54,468 nucleotides of DNA from a bacterium. Lineage in GTDB: Bacteria; Planctomycetota; Planctomycetia; Pirellulales; Pirellulaceae. The stretch is taken from positions 1 through 54,468 of the forward strand of contig JAUIGN010000060.1 in the NCBI GenBank assembly GCA_030430075.1, written 5' to 3'. A model generated the notes under the pieces. The model was not told the origin of the DNA, made no database searches, and was given only the letters and a program-made list of their open reading frames with translations. Made by a program: the position numbers and the translations under genes. Positions 19,122-29,200 of this stretch are shown here, piece after piece; positions within the stretch are counted from its first letter, which is position 1, and every line of letters starts with the position of its first letter.

Positions 19122-20513
19122 ATGACATCGATCGATTTTTCGGGATTCCGTTTCCGCCGGCTCATTGTCTTCTTGGCGACCGTGTTGCCCGCGCTGCCGC
19201 TGTCCGGCCAGGAAGCACCGTATGACGTGTTTCCTGATGCCGCGCCCCCCTATTACCGAGTTCGCTATGAAGGGTCGACGACTCCTGGCGAGCTGCAGTT
19301 CTCGGTTAACTACACGATCTGGATTCCGCCCGAAGTGAAGCAGTTGCGGGGAGTCGTCGTTCATCAGCACGGGTGCGGCGAGGGGTCGTGCAAGTCGGGC
19401 CTCACGGGCGCCTACGACCTGCATTGGCAGGCGCTGGCCAGGCGGCACGACTGTGCGCTGCTGGCCCCCTCGTACGAACAGCCGCAGAGCGCCGACTGCC
19501 AGTTGTGGTGTGACCCGCGCAATGGTTCCGGTGCGGCATTCCAACGCGGTCTGGTGGATCTTGGCGAGAAATCCGGCCACCCAGAGCTGGGAGAGGTGCC
19601 GTGGGCCCTGTGGGGACACAGTGGCGGCGGACATTGGGCGGGCGGCATGGTTCTCCTGCATCCAGAGCGCGTGGCGGCCGCCTGGCTGCGGTCGGGTGTT
19701 CCGCTGCTCGAGCCGAATCCCGAGCGTCCCACGATCAAGGCACATTCGTTGCCGGCTTCTGCGTTGGCCGTGCCGATGATGTGCAATCCGGGGACGAAAG
19801 AGGGTGTGACCGTCAAAGACGGCCGCTTCGCACGCGTCTGGCCGGCGAATGAGGTCTTTTTCCGGACCGTGCGCAAGCAGGGCGGACTGATTGGAGTTGC
19901 CGTGGATCCGTTGACGGCGCACGAGTGTGGCAACCAACGCTATCTGGCGATCCGTTGGCTGGACACCTGCCTGGCACGCCGCCTCCCGGAAGATCCAGCG
20001 CAACCCTTGCGCAGCATGCCGGATGGCGATGCCTGGTTGGCCCCGCCCACCGGTTTTAAAGCAGTTGCTGCCGCCACCTTCACCGGCGATCCCCTGGAGG
20101 CTGGCTGGCTGCCGGGTGCCGACGTGGCCCGCTTGTGGATGCAGTACGTCAAGGATACGCAAGTGGCCGATGCGACGCCGCCGCCGGCACCGAACGCCGT
20201 TCGGCTCGATGGGAATCGGTTGACGTGGGATACCGTGGCCGATCTCGAAAGCGGGCTCGCCCATTTCATCATCCAACGGGACGGCAGGTTCCTGGCACGC
20301 GTGCCCGAAGACGGCAAGAACCGCTTCGGTCGGCCTGTCTTCCAGAATTTGCAGTACAGCGATACGCCGACGCAGCCATTGGTGCCGCTGCAGTTTACGG
20401 ATTCGCAGGCCGAGCCGGGGGCCGAGCACGTCTACCGCGTGATCGCGGTGAATACGGTGGGACTCAAGTCCAAACCGTCGCACCCATCGCAGCAGGTCGC
20501 CGCCGACAGGTAG
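19122..20513 (+). CDS. Secreted alpha/beta hydrolase with C-terminal FN3-like domain
   Basis: 463 residues. The frame is open from 18945, but the ATG at 19122 has an AGGA box and begins a signal peptide (RLIVFLATVLPALPLSG). Residues ~70-290 look like an alpha/beta hydrolase: oxyanion-type HQHGCG after a VVVHQ strand and a nucleophile elbow GHSGGG near 168, with candidate triad acid and His (AHECGNQRYL) downstream. Several cysteines (HGCGEGSC, DCQLWCD) suggest disulfides after export. Residues ~360-455 form an FN3-like beta sandwich (NRLTWDTVADLESGLAHFII, VYRVIAVNTVGLKS). Substrate unknown; likely an esterase or dipeptidyl-type hydrolase. Family 2 and family 1 repeats follow the stop. Confidence 0.75.
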   Translation: MTSIDFSGFRFRRLIVFLATVLPALPLSGQEAPYDVFPDAAPPYYRVRYEGSTTPGELQFSVNYTIWIPPEVKQLRGVVVHQHGCGEGSCKSGLTGAYDLHWQALARRHDCALLAPSYEQPQSADCQLWCDPRNGSGAAFQRGLVDLGEKSGHPELGEVPWALWGHSGGGHWAGGMVLLHPERVAAAWLRSGVPLLEPNPERPTIKAHSLPASALAVPMMCNPGTKEGVTVKDGRFARVWPANEVFFRTVRKQGGLIGVAVDPLTAHECGNQRYLAIRWLDTCLARRLPEDPAQPLRSMPDGDAWLAPPTGFKAVAAATFTGDPLEAGWLPGADVARLWMQYVKDTQVADATPPPAPNAVRLDGNRLTWDTVADLESGLAHFIIQRDGRFLARVPEDGKNRFGRPVFQNLQYSDTPTQPLVPLQFTDSQAEPGAEHVYRVIAVNTVGLKSKPSHPSQQVAADR

Positions 20514-20520
20514 ACCAGTA

Positions 20521-20570
20521 GGTCATGCTGTGCATGACGTCATGCGGCCTCGCTTCGTGGAAGAACGTGC
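20521..20570 (+). repeat. Family 2 palindrome, subtype b
   Basis: GTCATGC-TGT-GCATGAC at 20522-20538. Its right flank (TCATGCGGCCTCGCTTCGTG) matches the copy at 38204-38252 and differs from the other family 2 loci. In one frame both encode MLCMTSCGLA, which is a repeat artefact. Confidence 0.75.
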
Positions 20571-20651
20571 CGGGAAGAACGTGTCATCCACAACAGCCTC
20601 TGGGCACCGTGAGCGCATGTCGCAACGTGAGCCTTGGATACAGGTGGAGTT

Positions 20652-20851
20652 GGAGACCTTCGGTCGGCCGTTTCGGCGGGGTCGGAGACCCGCGCCGAGC
20701 GTTAGGTCGGAGACCCGCGCCGAGCGTTAGGTTGGAGACCCGCGCCGAGCGTTAGGTTGGAGACCCGCGCCGAGCGTTAGGTTGGAGACCCGCGGCGAGT
20801 TGTAGGTTGGAGACCCGTGGCGAGCCATTGATGAAAGACCCGCGGCGACCC
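20652..20851 (+). repeat. Family 1 repeat array, locus E (head + about 7 bodies)
   Basis: The head GGAGACCTTCGGTCGGCC is followed by 25-bp units beginning GGTTGGAGACCCGCGCC and ending GAGCGTTA; unit starts at 20705, 20730 and 20755 show exact 25-bp periodicity. The last units decay (GGAGACCCGTGGCGAG, AAAGACCCGCGGCGAC). It lies between the hydrolase and the giant beta-helix gene. The remaining 220 bp to 21069 show no repeat or clear promoter. Confidence 0.9.
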
Positions 20852-21069
20852 ATTTGTGGGTCTCAGGTAACCACGCGGCAGGGGCCTGTTTCCCCGGCGA
20901 AAAAAATTCTGACTTTCTTGGCCGGCCCGTCGTGGTTCCCGGCAATCTCCTGATAGCGGCAGGCCACACGCGCCTCAGCCCGCTTCCAGATCGCATTCGT
21001 GTGTCGAGTCGCCGACATTCGTCAGCAGGCGCCTCGATGCCTCGCTCACAACCGGCAAGGGAGATTAGC

Positions 21070-24000
21070 ATGGGTTCGCGCGCCTTTCACTGTCGAAACA
21101 CAAGATCGCACCAATCGTCCTCGCGGCGTCGCACTCGACCAGCCCGGCGGCTGCTCGTCGAGCCGCTCGAGCGGCGGGCCCTGTTGACCGTCTTTGTGGA
21201 TGGATTTGATACGACGCCCGACGCCGGCGGTTGCGGCACCTTCGCCAATCCCTGCAATACGATCCAAGGCGGAGTCGACAACGCGGCCGCTGGAGACGAA
21301 GTGTATGTCTCGCTGGGACTGTACGGTGAAAACGTCACCATCTCCAAGAGTCTTCACTTGCGCGCCGAGGCCGGCAGCGTCTCGATCGATCCGCCCGCCG
21401 GCCTGGACGGCCTTAACGTGAACTCGCCCGGAGGCGGGCCGAAGATCGATGTGAAGATCGAAGACATCGCGGTTTTCGGTGCCGTCATCGGCATCCAGGC
21501 CGGGAGTGTCGGCACGCTGGAGTTGGTCAACGTCGATTCGTCCGACAACTCGGGTGACGGGTTGGCCGTGGCGACGGCCGATCATGTCAAGATCGTCGAC
21601 GGGCGGTTTGATTCCAACGGGGACCACGGCATCATCATTTCCGATGTGTCCCTGGGAGTGCACTTGACCGACGACGTGTCGGCGAGCCTCAATGCCTTCG
21701 AAGGACTGGAGGTGACCGAGGCACCGCGTGTGACGATCGACGCCGGCAAATTTTCCAGCAATGGTGGGAACGGAGTTGCACTTGCCGACATCTCGGACAC
21801 CATCCGCATCGGACACCATGAGACGCTGGGGCTGGTCGCCACCGGGAATCTCGAAAACGGCATCCGTGTCACGGATTCGGAGACGGTCACCTTTGACGGA
21901 CCGCTTGCTTCGGCCAACTTTGGCCATGGTATCTTCCTGTCAACCGTTGGTGACGTTTCGTTTTCCAACGTCCGCTCGACATCCAACGAAGAGGCGGGCC
22001 TCAACATCCATGGTGCATCGTCGTTCGAAGATACGGACGGAGTTTACTCGGAGAACAAGGACCACGGCCTGCAGCTGGTCGACTTGATCGGCAATCTGAC
22101 CGTGAATCGTACGCTGGCCACAGACAACGATCATGATCTGGACGGCATCGGCGATGGTTTGAACGTCACGTCAGAAGACACCCTGGCGGCGGTTGGCGGC
22201 GACTTGGCCATTCTGGGCGCCAGCTTCCTCGATACGGACGGGCCGGGTGCCGCCGCCAACCAGCAGCGGGGCGTTTTCATCGACGTCATCAGGGGCGACA
22301 CGACGATCCGAGACTCGTTTCACACGGTGAAATCCACCCTCGCAACCGGCAACCGTGCCGATGGCGTCGTGCTGCTAACGGGAGCGAACGCGACCATTCA
22401 AGGAGGAGACTTCTCGTCCAATGCCGGCAGTGGGCTACGGTTGGAAGACTTTGTGGAAGTGAACGTGGAGGATGCCTTTGCCACGCTCAACGGTCTCAAC
22501 GGCCTGGACGTACGGTTGGCGACCAGCACCACGCTCGACGGCGGCACCTACTCGCACAACGGCCTGGACGGGATCGAACTGGCCGGGGGGACTGCGGCCA
22601 ATGTGGACGACGTGACCGCCGAATTCAATGGCGAGCATGGCCTGCACGTGTTCGACCAGGAATCTCTGGCAGTCGGCGATGGCGACTACACTTCCAATAC
22701 GGTGAACGGCATTCGCGTGCTGGCCACGGAGGATGTCCAATTGCGTGACGGGGTGCGCGCGGCGAAGAACCTGACCGGTGCGCATGCGACGGCGGTCGAT
22801 ACATTCACGGACACGGGCGGCACATTCGCCGAAAACGTCCTGCACGGCCTGTTGTTGGAAGAGGTTGCGGGCGACGTCACGTTGACCGAAACCACGGCGG
22901 AAAACAATGGCGGCGAAGGGGTGCTGGCCGGACGGACCAGCCCGACGCCGGCCATTGGTGGCGACTTGACGGTCAAGGGCGGCAAGTTCCAGCATACCGA
23001 TCCTCTCTTGCCGACGCAGGCAAGCGGGATCTTCGTTGACGGCGTTGGCGGTGCCGTTACGTTTTCTGACGACCCGCAGGCGACCGGCAATGCGCTCGCC
23101 GGCGTAATGATCGTCGACGGCACGTCCGCGTCGTTCGACGGCGGGTCGTACACGGACAATGGCGGCCCCGGTGTCGGTCTTGGCATGTTCAGCGGAGACG
23201 TTTCCCTGAGCGGTCTCACGGCAAAGCTGAACGGCGGGCCGGGTGTCCATGTCGCGGATGTCGGGGACGTCCAGGTCGAAGACGGTGAGTATTCGCTGAA
23301 TGCCGGCCCGGGCCTGGCGTTGGCGGATGTGGGAGACGTCACCACCAACCGCGTCGTCGCCACCAAGAACGCGACCGGTCTGCAAGCCGACGGAGCCTCG
23401 TCGCTTGCCGATCGCGACAGCCGCTACTCGACGAACGACGAACATGGCATCGCGTTGCTCGACGTCACCGGCGACGTCACCCTGGTTAGTACCACGGCCG
23501 ACGACAACGACGCAGACGCCGACGGCACCGGCGACGGGTTCCATGCCGCAACTTCTTCCGGCGGGCCGGCTGTGGGTGGCGGCATCACGATCCGAGGCGG
23601 CACATTCCGTGACACCGACGGAGCACTGGCCGCGAAACACCAGGCGCACGGCATCTTCATCGAATCGGTTGCCGGCCCGATCCTGGTCGGCCGGACCGAG
23701 GCGGGGGCCGGAGTTACCGTGACCGGCAATGATGCCGGGGGCCTGGCCGTATTGGACGGCGGTACGACGGCAACGTTCACCGGCGGTACGTACTCCAGCA
23801 ACGGCGGCGACGGCGTCGGACTCAAGACGACCAGCGGCCCGGTCACGTTCGATGGCGTCACCGCCACGGACAACAGCGGCGACGGGATCGATCTTTCCGA
23901 CGTGGGTGACGTGACGCTCACCAAGACGACCGCGACCGGCAACGATCCGGGCATCCGGGTGCACGCTGCGGCATCGTTTGCAGACACCGACGGGAACTAT

Positions 24001-26235
24001 TCGGACAACGACGACCACGGAATTCAACTCATCGATATCCTGGGTGACGTGACGTTGACGCGCACCACGGCGAACAACAACGACGCGGACAATAACAATG
24101 TGGGTGATGGCTTGAACGCCATTACCTTCATTCGGGACGGCGACGCCATCGGCGGAGACCTGGACGTCCGCAACGCCACATTCCTCGACACCGACGGCGA
24201 CGCGGCGGGCAAGCACCAGGAGAACGGCGTCTTCGTTGCCAGTGTCGCGGGCGCCGTGACGTTCCGTGAGACGACGGCCCGCGGGAACGACAAGGATGGC
24301 GTCGACATCGCCGACGGCGGGACCACGGCCGACTTCCGCGCCGGTAGTTACTCCGAGAACGATGATGAAGGGATCCGGCTGCGATCGTTCAGCGTGGGAG
24401 TCGAGCTGGCATCGTTGACGGCCAGCGGCAACGGTGCGGAAGGGATCGAGCTGGATTTTGTCGGCGACGCCGGCATTCGGGATGTCGTTGCGGACGACAA
24501 TACGATCGACGGCCTCAACGTCACACTTTCCCGTGACGTCACGATCACCGGCGGCTCGTACACGAACAATCACGACGACGGGATCGAACTCTTGCTGGTC
24601 GGAGACATTCGCATTTCCGACGTGACGGCGAACGACAGCGGCGGCCCGCTGCTGCCGCTCAGCGTTGGTATTCGCGCCACCGAGTCCACGTCTCTGGCCT
24701 TGGCGGACGTGACGCTGGCCGGCAACGCCCTGGCCGGCGGCCTGATCAAGGATGTGCCGACGGTCCGCCTCACCACCAGTACCGGCAACGTCGCCGACGA
24801 AGTGACGCTCGACAGCACCACGATCGCTCACGTCCGGGCCGGCGCCGCGCAGGACGATCTCGAGTACTTGGGCGTAACGTCATTGGAAATCGATACGGAC
24901 GACTCTGACGACACCGTCACGGTCCTGCTGGACGGACTGCCGGAGACGGTCCACCTGGTGGGCGGCGAGCAGGCGGATGCGGATCTGCTGGCCGTCGTGT
25001 CGGCGGACGGGCCCGAATCGCTGACATGGACGGATCACAGCGTCACAGATGGGACGACCTTCGTTAGCTATGCAGAATTCGAGGACGTGACGATTGATGG
25101 TGAGGGACGCGGGTCGACCGCAACGACCGATGTCAGTCTCCTCGGCTTTCGTACCGCCGGCGCGGCGGGACCAGCAGACCTGGTGCTCTCCTACGAGATC
25201 GGCGGCGCGGCGGCCCCCGCCTTCGAGATCGGATTCTATGCTTCCGCCGACGCGCGATTCGATGCGAGCGACACGGAGATCGGGACGCGGTTGACGGTCG
25301 CTTCCGCGTCGGCACGCGCGGCGGGAATCCATTCGCTGGTGTTTGACCAGTCCGCCCTGGATGCCGCGTTGATCGATCTCGATGTGGCCTTCGTCGTCGC
25401 GGTGGCCGATCCGGACAAGGTCCTCGCGGAAACCAACGAAGCCAACAACGACCACAATTTCATCGGCGTGTTTCATCGTGGGACGTCCCTCTCTCCGTTG
25501 GTGATTCGCGGCCGAGACGACACCGATCGTCAAGTGGACGACGCGAACGACGTGGTTCGCGTGAGCGCCACCGGGCGTCACGTCAACGTGGCGGGCAGCC
25601 TTCACGAGATTACCATCTCCGTGCCGCGGACCTCGGTCTCTGAGATTCGTGCAATCACACAGGGAGGGGACGACTACGTCGAGGCAACAGGTCGCCTGGC
25701 GCTCAAAGCGGTCGGCGGTGCCGGTGACGATACACTCCGAGGCGGCCGCCGGGGCAATGTTCTCCTGGGCGGCGCGGGCAACGATCATTTGACCGGCGGC
25801 GTTTCCAGCGACCAGTTGGTCGGCGGCGCCGGCCACGACACGATTGACGGGCTCCGCGGCAATGACCTGATGATCGGCGGGCTGGGATCCGATGACCTGA
25901 TCGGCGACCTGGGAAGCGATCTCGTGGTGGGCGGACGTACGAGCTACGACGAGTCATTGGAGATGCTGGATGCACTGTTGGCGAAATGGCTCGCCAGGCC
26001 GCGCCGGTACGGCTCGCGGGTGGAACGGGTGACGACACCGACCGGTTCACCCGGCGCCGATCCCTTCCTGGCGGCCGGTGTGACCGTGTTTGACGATCAG
26101 GTCGAAGACCGCCTGCGCGGCGGCGAATCGCACGACCTGTTCTTCGCGGATCTCGACCTGGCGGACGGTGATGACGACCTGTTGTTGGACCTGGTTGCCG
26201 ACGAGTCGGTTGTCGAACTCGGCGAACTACTGTGA
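21070..26235 (+). CDS. Giant secreted right-handed beta-helix / CARDB-like / RTX surface protein
   Basis: 1721 residues from the ATG at 21070, preceded by AAGGGAG; an upstream in-frame ATG (20854) lies next to the repeat array. The N-terminus is basic and ends in LLVEPLERRALLTV, the planctomycete LEPR-XLL-type export signal. Residues ~40-1290 are parallel beta-helix repeats of the form GGxYSxNxxDGIxLxxVxGDVxLxxxTAxxN. Residues ~1350-1470 resemble a CARDB/cell-adhesion beta sandwich (DLVLSYEIGG, ETNEANNDHNF). Residues ~1540-1630 carry RTX calcium-binding nonapeptides (GGAGDDTLRGG, GGAGNDHLTGG, GLRGNDLMIGG). A cell-surface or matrix adhesin role is likely by family. It converges with the kinase gene, whose stop is 8 bp away. 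Confidence 0.9.
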   Translation: MGSRAFHCRNTRSHQSSSRRRTRPARRLLVEPLERRALLTVFVDGFDTTPDAGGCGTFANPCNTIQGGVDNAAAGDEVYVSLGLYGENVTISKSLHLRAEAGSVSIDPPAGLDGLNVNSPGGGPKIDVKIEDIAVFGAVIGIQAGSVGTLELVNVDSSDNSGDGLAVATADHVKIVDGRFDSNGDHGIIISDVSLGVHLTDDVSASLNAFEGLEVTEAPRVTIDAGKFSSNGGNGVALADISDTIRIGHHETLGLVATGNLENGIRVTDSETVTFDGPLASANFGHGIFLSTVGDVSFSNVRSTSNEEAGLNIHGASSFEDTDGVYSENKDHGLQLVDLIGNLTVNRTLATDNDHDLDGIGDGLNVTSEDTLAAVGGDLAILGASFLDTDGPGAAANQQRGVFIDVIRGDTTIRDSFHTVKSTLATGNRADGVVLLTGANATIQGGDFSSNAGSGLRLEDFVEVNVEDAFATLNGLNGLDVRLATSTTLDGGTYSHNGLDGIELAGGTAANVDDVTAEFNGEHGLHVFDQESLAVGDGDYTSNTVNGIRVLATEDVQLRDGVRAAKNLTGAHATAVDTFTDTGGTFAENVLHGLLLEEVAGDVTLTETTAENNGGEGVLAGRTSPTPAIGGDLTVKGGKFQHTDPLLPTQASGIFVDGVGGAVTFSDDPQATGNALAGVMIVDGTSASFDGGSYTDNGGPGVGLGMFSGDVSLSGLTAKLNGGPGVHVADVGDVQVEDGEYSLNAGPGLALADVGDVTTNRVVATKNATGLQADGASSLADRDSRYSTNDEHGIALLDVTGDVTLVSTTADDNDADADGTGDGFHAATSSGGPAVGGGITIRGGTFRDTDGALAAKHQAHGIFIESVAGPILVGRTEAGAGVTVTGNDAGGLAVLDGGTTATFTGGTYSSNGGDGVGLKTTSGPVTFDGVTATDNSGDGIDLSDVGDVTLTKTTATGNDPGIRVHAAASFADTDGNYSDNDDHGIQLIDILGDVTLTRTTANNNDADNNNVGDGLNAITFIRDGDAIGGDLDVRNATFLDTDGDAAGKHQENGVFVASVAGAVTFRETTARGNDKDGVDIADGGTTADFRAGSYSENDDEGIRLRSFSVGVELASLTASGNGAEGIELDFVGDAGIRDVVADDNTIDGLNVTLSRDVTITGGSYTNNHDDGIELLLVGDIRISDVTANDSGGPLLPLSVGIRATESTSLALADVTLAGNALAGGLIKDVPTVRLTTSTGNVADEVTLDSTTIAHVRAGAAQDDLEYLGVTSLEIDTDDSDDTVTVLLDGLPETVHLVGGEQADADLLAVVSADGPESLTWTDHSVTDGTTFVSYAEFEDVTIDGEGRGSTATTDVSLLGFRTAGAAGPADLVLSYEIGGAAAPAFEIGFYASADARFDASDTEIGTRLTVASASARAAGIHSLVFDQSALDAALIDLDVAFVVAVADPDKVLAETNEANNDHNFIGVFHRGTSLSPLVIRGRDDTDRQVDDANDVVRVSATGRHVNVAGSLHEITISVPRTSVSEIRAITQGGDDYVEATGRLALKAVGGAGDDTLRGGRRGNVLLGGAGNDHLTGGVSSDQLVGGAGHDTIDGLRGNDLMIGGLGSDDLIGDLGSDLVVGGRTSYDESLEMLDALLAKWLARPRRYGSRVERVTTPTGSPGADPFLAAGVTVFDDQVEDRLRGGESHDLFFADLDLADGDDDLLLDLVADESVVELGELL

Positions 26236-26243
26236 CCGTCGGC

Positions 26244-29200
26244 TCACCGGGGGCCGCTGACAGAAGACCCGCGGAGGAGGCGAACGTGCTTGTGCGTGCC
26301 CGCCACCGCAAGCCATTCGCCGCGCGGGTCGAACGCCAGTTGACTGACGCAGTTGTGGCCCCACAGCGAGAAGACCTGGTGCCCCGTGTCTGCGTCCCAG
26401 ATCTTGATCATCTGGTCGCTGCCGCTCACGATCCGGCGACCATCCGGACTGAAGACGACACTGTTAAGATAGAATTTTCCGGCGGTCAGCGTCATCAGCG
26501 GCTCGCCCGTCGCGCGATTCCAGAGCCGGATCGTGCCATCGAAGCTCGACGTTGCGACCCGCGTTCCGTCCGGGCTGAAGACGACCTGCGTGAGCGCCTT
26601 GTGGTGCCCGCGCAACAGGGCTTGTTCTTCGCCCGTGCGGGCGTCAAAAAGTTTCCCCGTGCCGTCGACACTGGCAGTGGCGATCGTCAGGGCGTCCGGC
26701 GAGAAGGCGGTTGCAGCGATACGGTCCGCGTGGGCCCGGATGATGCGGGGAGGCGCGTTGCTTTCGCGGTTCCAGATCCGCACCACGCCGGCCGGATCAC
26801 CGGCGATGACCTGACGGTTGTCGGGGCTGAGAGCCAGTCCCAGCGGTAGCGTACCGCAATCGATCCGCTCGACGACCGTCCCGTCATAGGCATCCCGGAT
26901 CGCGATCGCACCATTCGTCTCGGCGGTTGCCAGATGGCGCCCATCCTGGCTGTACACCAGGCCGGTGACACGTGCATCCGTTGCGAGCCGCAGCCGTTCT
27001 TGATGGGACTCCGGTTCCCAGAGGCGAACCACCGACCGGCGGCCGGAGGTCACATCAGCGGTTGCGAACCGGCGCCCGGTCGGACTGAAGGCGACCATCT
27101 GTCCGGCGAACGTGGCCGCTGGACTACGCTCGATGTCCCAAAGCCGCACCGTGAAATCGTCTGCGGCGGAGAACAGCAGCCCAGCATCCGCACGCATCGC
27201 CACGCCGCGAATATGACTCTCGTGGCCCCGCAAAACCCGAGCGGTGTCCGGCCGTTCGAGATCCCAGACGCGGATCGATGCGTCGAAGCCGGCGGATGCC
27301 AACTTCCGACCATCGTCCGAAAACGCGAGGCATTCGACCGCCTCGCGGTGACCGGTGAGGACGCGGACGCCGTCCATTGCATCGCTGGGCCACAAGCGAA
27401 TCGTGGAATCCTGGCTGGCGGAGGCGAGTTGGCCGTTGGCCATGTTGAAGGCGACCGCGGTGACCGGGGCGGTATGGCCGGCGAATTCTCGCACCGGGTC
27501 GCCGGTGTCGAGGTCCCAGGTTCTGACCACCGTGTCCTGCCCGCCCGAGGCCAGTCGTCCGGAGTCCGGCGCAAAAGCCACCGCCAGTACGGCGCCTGCG
27601 TGGCCGCGGAGGGTTCGTTCAAGCTGCCCTGTGGCCGCGTCCCAGACTGTCACGGTTTCATCCGCGCCGGCCGTCGCCAGGCGGCGACCATCCGGTGCGA
27701 ATGCCAGGGCGGTGACTGCCCGGCCGTGCACGACATGCTGGCGCAGCAACTCACCGCTGGCTACGTCCCAGATCTTCACATTACCGCGCCCGTCCGCGTC
27801 TCTTCCGCCTGTCACGAGCTGCCTGCCATCGGGCGCGAAGGCGAGGCAACTGGCCGCCGGCTGGTGGCTGCCCCGCCACCGCCGCTCGGCCTGTTCGATG
27901 TCCCATACGATCACCGTCCCCTCGTCATCTACGGACGCGGCGAGACGGTCGTCGGGACTCACCGCGACGGATTGAACGCGTCCCTGGTGACCTCGCAGGA
28001 CCCCAGGTTGATCCCGGTCGCAGAGTCCCTTGACGAAGTGCCATTCCCATTGGCGGCGTGAGGGCGGACACAGATCAAGAAGCGCCTCAGCCTGGACCAC
28101 GTTGTGGTTCTCCATGAACTCCTGATGTGCCGTTACCAGGCGTTGGAGGTAAAGGTGATCCTCCGCTTCGACCAGGGCGGCCGCTGTTTCCGCTTGGGCC
28201 AGGCCGAGGTCACGGTTTGATTTCACCACCACCGCCAGGATGCCCGCCAGGGCGAGCAGCACCGACAGACCGACCAGCCCGCCGGTTGCCATCAGGTTGC
28301 GGTGACGTCTCGCATAGCGTGCCAGCCGCGCCGGCCAGGATTCGCGGAGGACCGAAACCGGTTCGTCGGCGAGATAAAGTTCCAGGTCGCGTGTCATCGC
28401 CGCCACCTCCTGGTAGCGGTCGGCCTGGTCCGGCGCAAGGCTCTTTAAGCAGATCGCTTCGAGCGACCGGGGGATCGATGCCGCCAGTGCCCGGGGACGG
28501 CGCACCGGTCCCCGCGACTTGGCCAAGTGAGCTGCCTCGCCGTGCGGAGGTCGGCCCGTCAACGTTTCGTAAAGGATCGCGCCCAATCCATAGATGTCGC
28601 TCCGTTGATCCACGAGGCCCGTGCGGCCGGCGAACTGTTCGGGCGACATGTAGGCGGGCGTTCCCATCACCGCGCCGGCCATCGTCTGCACGTGCTCGTC
28701 GGTTTGCCGATTGCCTGCCGGATCGCCGTCGCCGGCTTGCAAGGTCCCCTTGATCGGTCTGTCGGCAGACAGGTACTTGGCCAGGCCCCAGTCCAGAATG
28801 ATGGTCTCTCCGAAGTCGCCCAGCATCACATTCTGAGGCTTGAGGTCGCGGTGGATGACGCCGCGGGCGTGTGCGAATTGAATCGTTTTGGCGATCGTGA
28901 GAAACGCCGTCAGCAATCGCAATCCGGCGACCGAACGGAAGGACGGGGCGGGGTGGGCTTGATGAAATCGGTGGACCGCGTCGGCCATCGTGGTACCGCC
29001 GAGGAACCGCATCACGTAATACGGATGCTCGCTCCCGGCGTCGACCAGATCGTAGACCGGGACCACCCCCGGGTGTTCGAGTTGACCGGTGATCCGAGCT
29101 TCTTCGGCGAAGCGACGACGGTATTCCGCCTCGGAGGCCAACGCGGGAGCCAGGCGTTTGATGGCGATGTCCCGGTTGAGGACGGAATCGGCCGCTCGCC

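Noticed and set aside
20525..20755. Small ORF starting MLCMTSCGLA, with a similar one at 38211
   Set aside because: The shared peptide is the translation of the family 2b DNA repeat; it runs straight into repeats and lacks a ribosome binding site.
20652..20851. CRISPR-like array
   Set aside because: Units are contiguous 25-bp tandem copies with no unique spacers and no cas genes in the window; classed as a tandem repeat.
20885..20915. Rho-independent terminator (GGGG/CCCC hairpin next to AAAAAAA)
   Set aside because: On the plus strand the hairpin is followed by A rather than T residues, and on the minus strand the T-run precedes the hairpin.
22435..24831. 798-residue open frame antisense to the giant beta-helix gene
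   Set aside because: A shadow of a repetitive GC-rich gene; its composition (Arg/Val/Gly-rich) matches no protein family.
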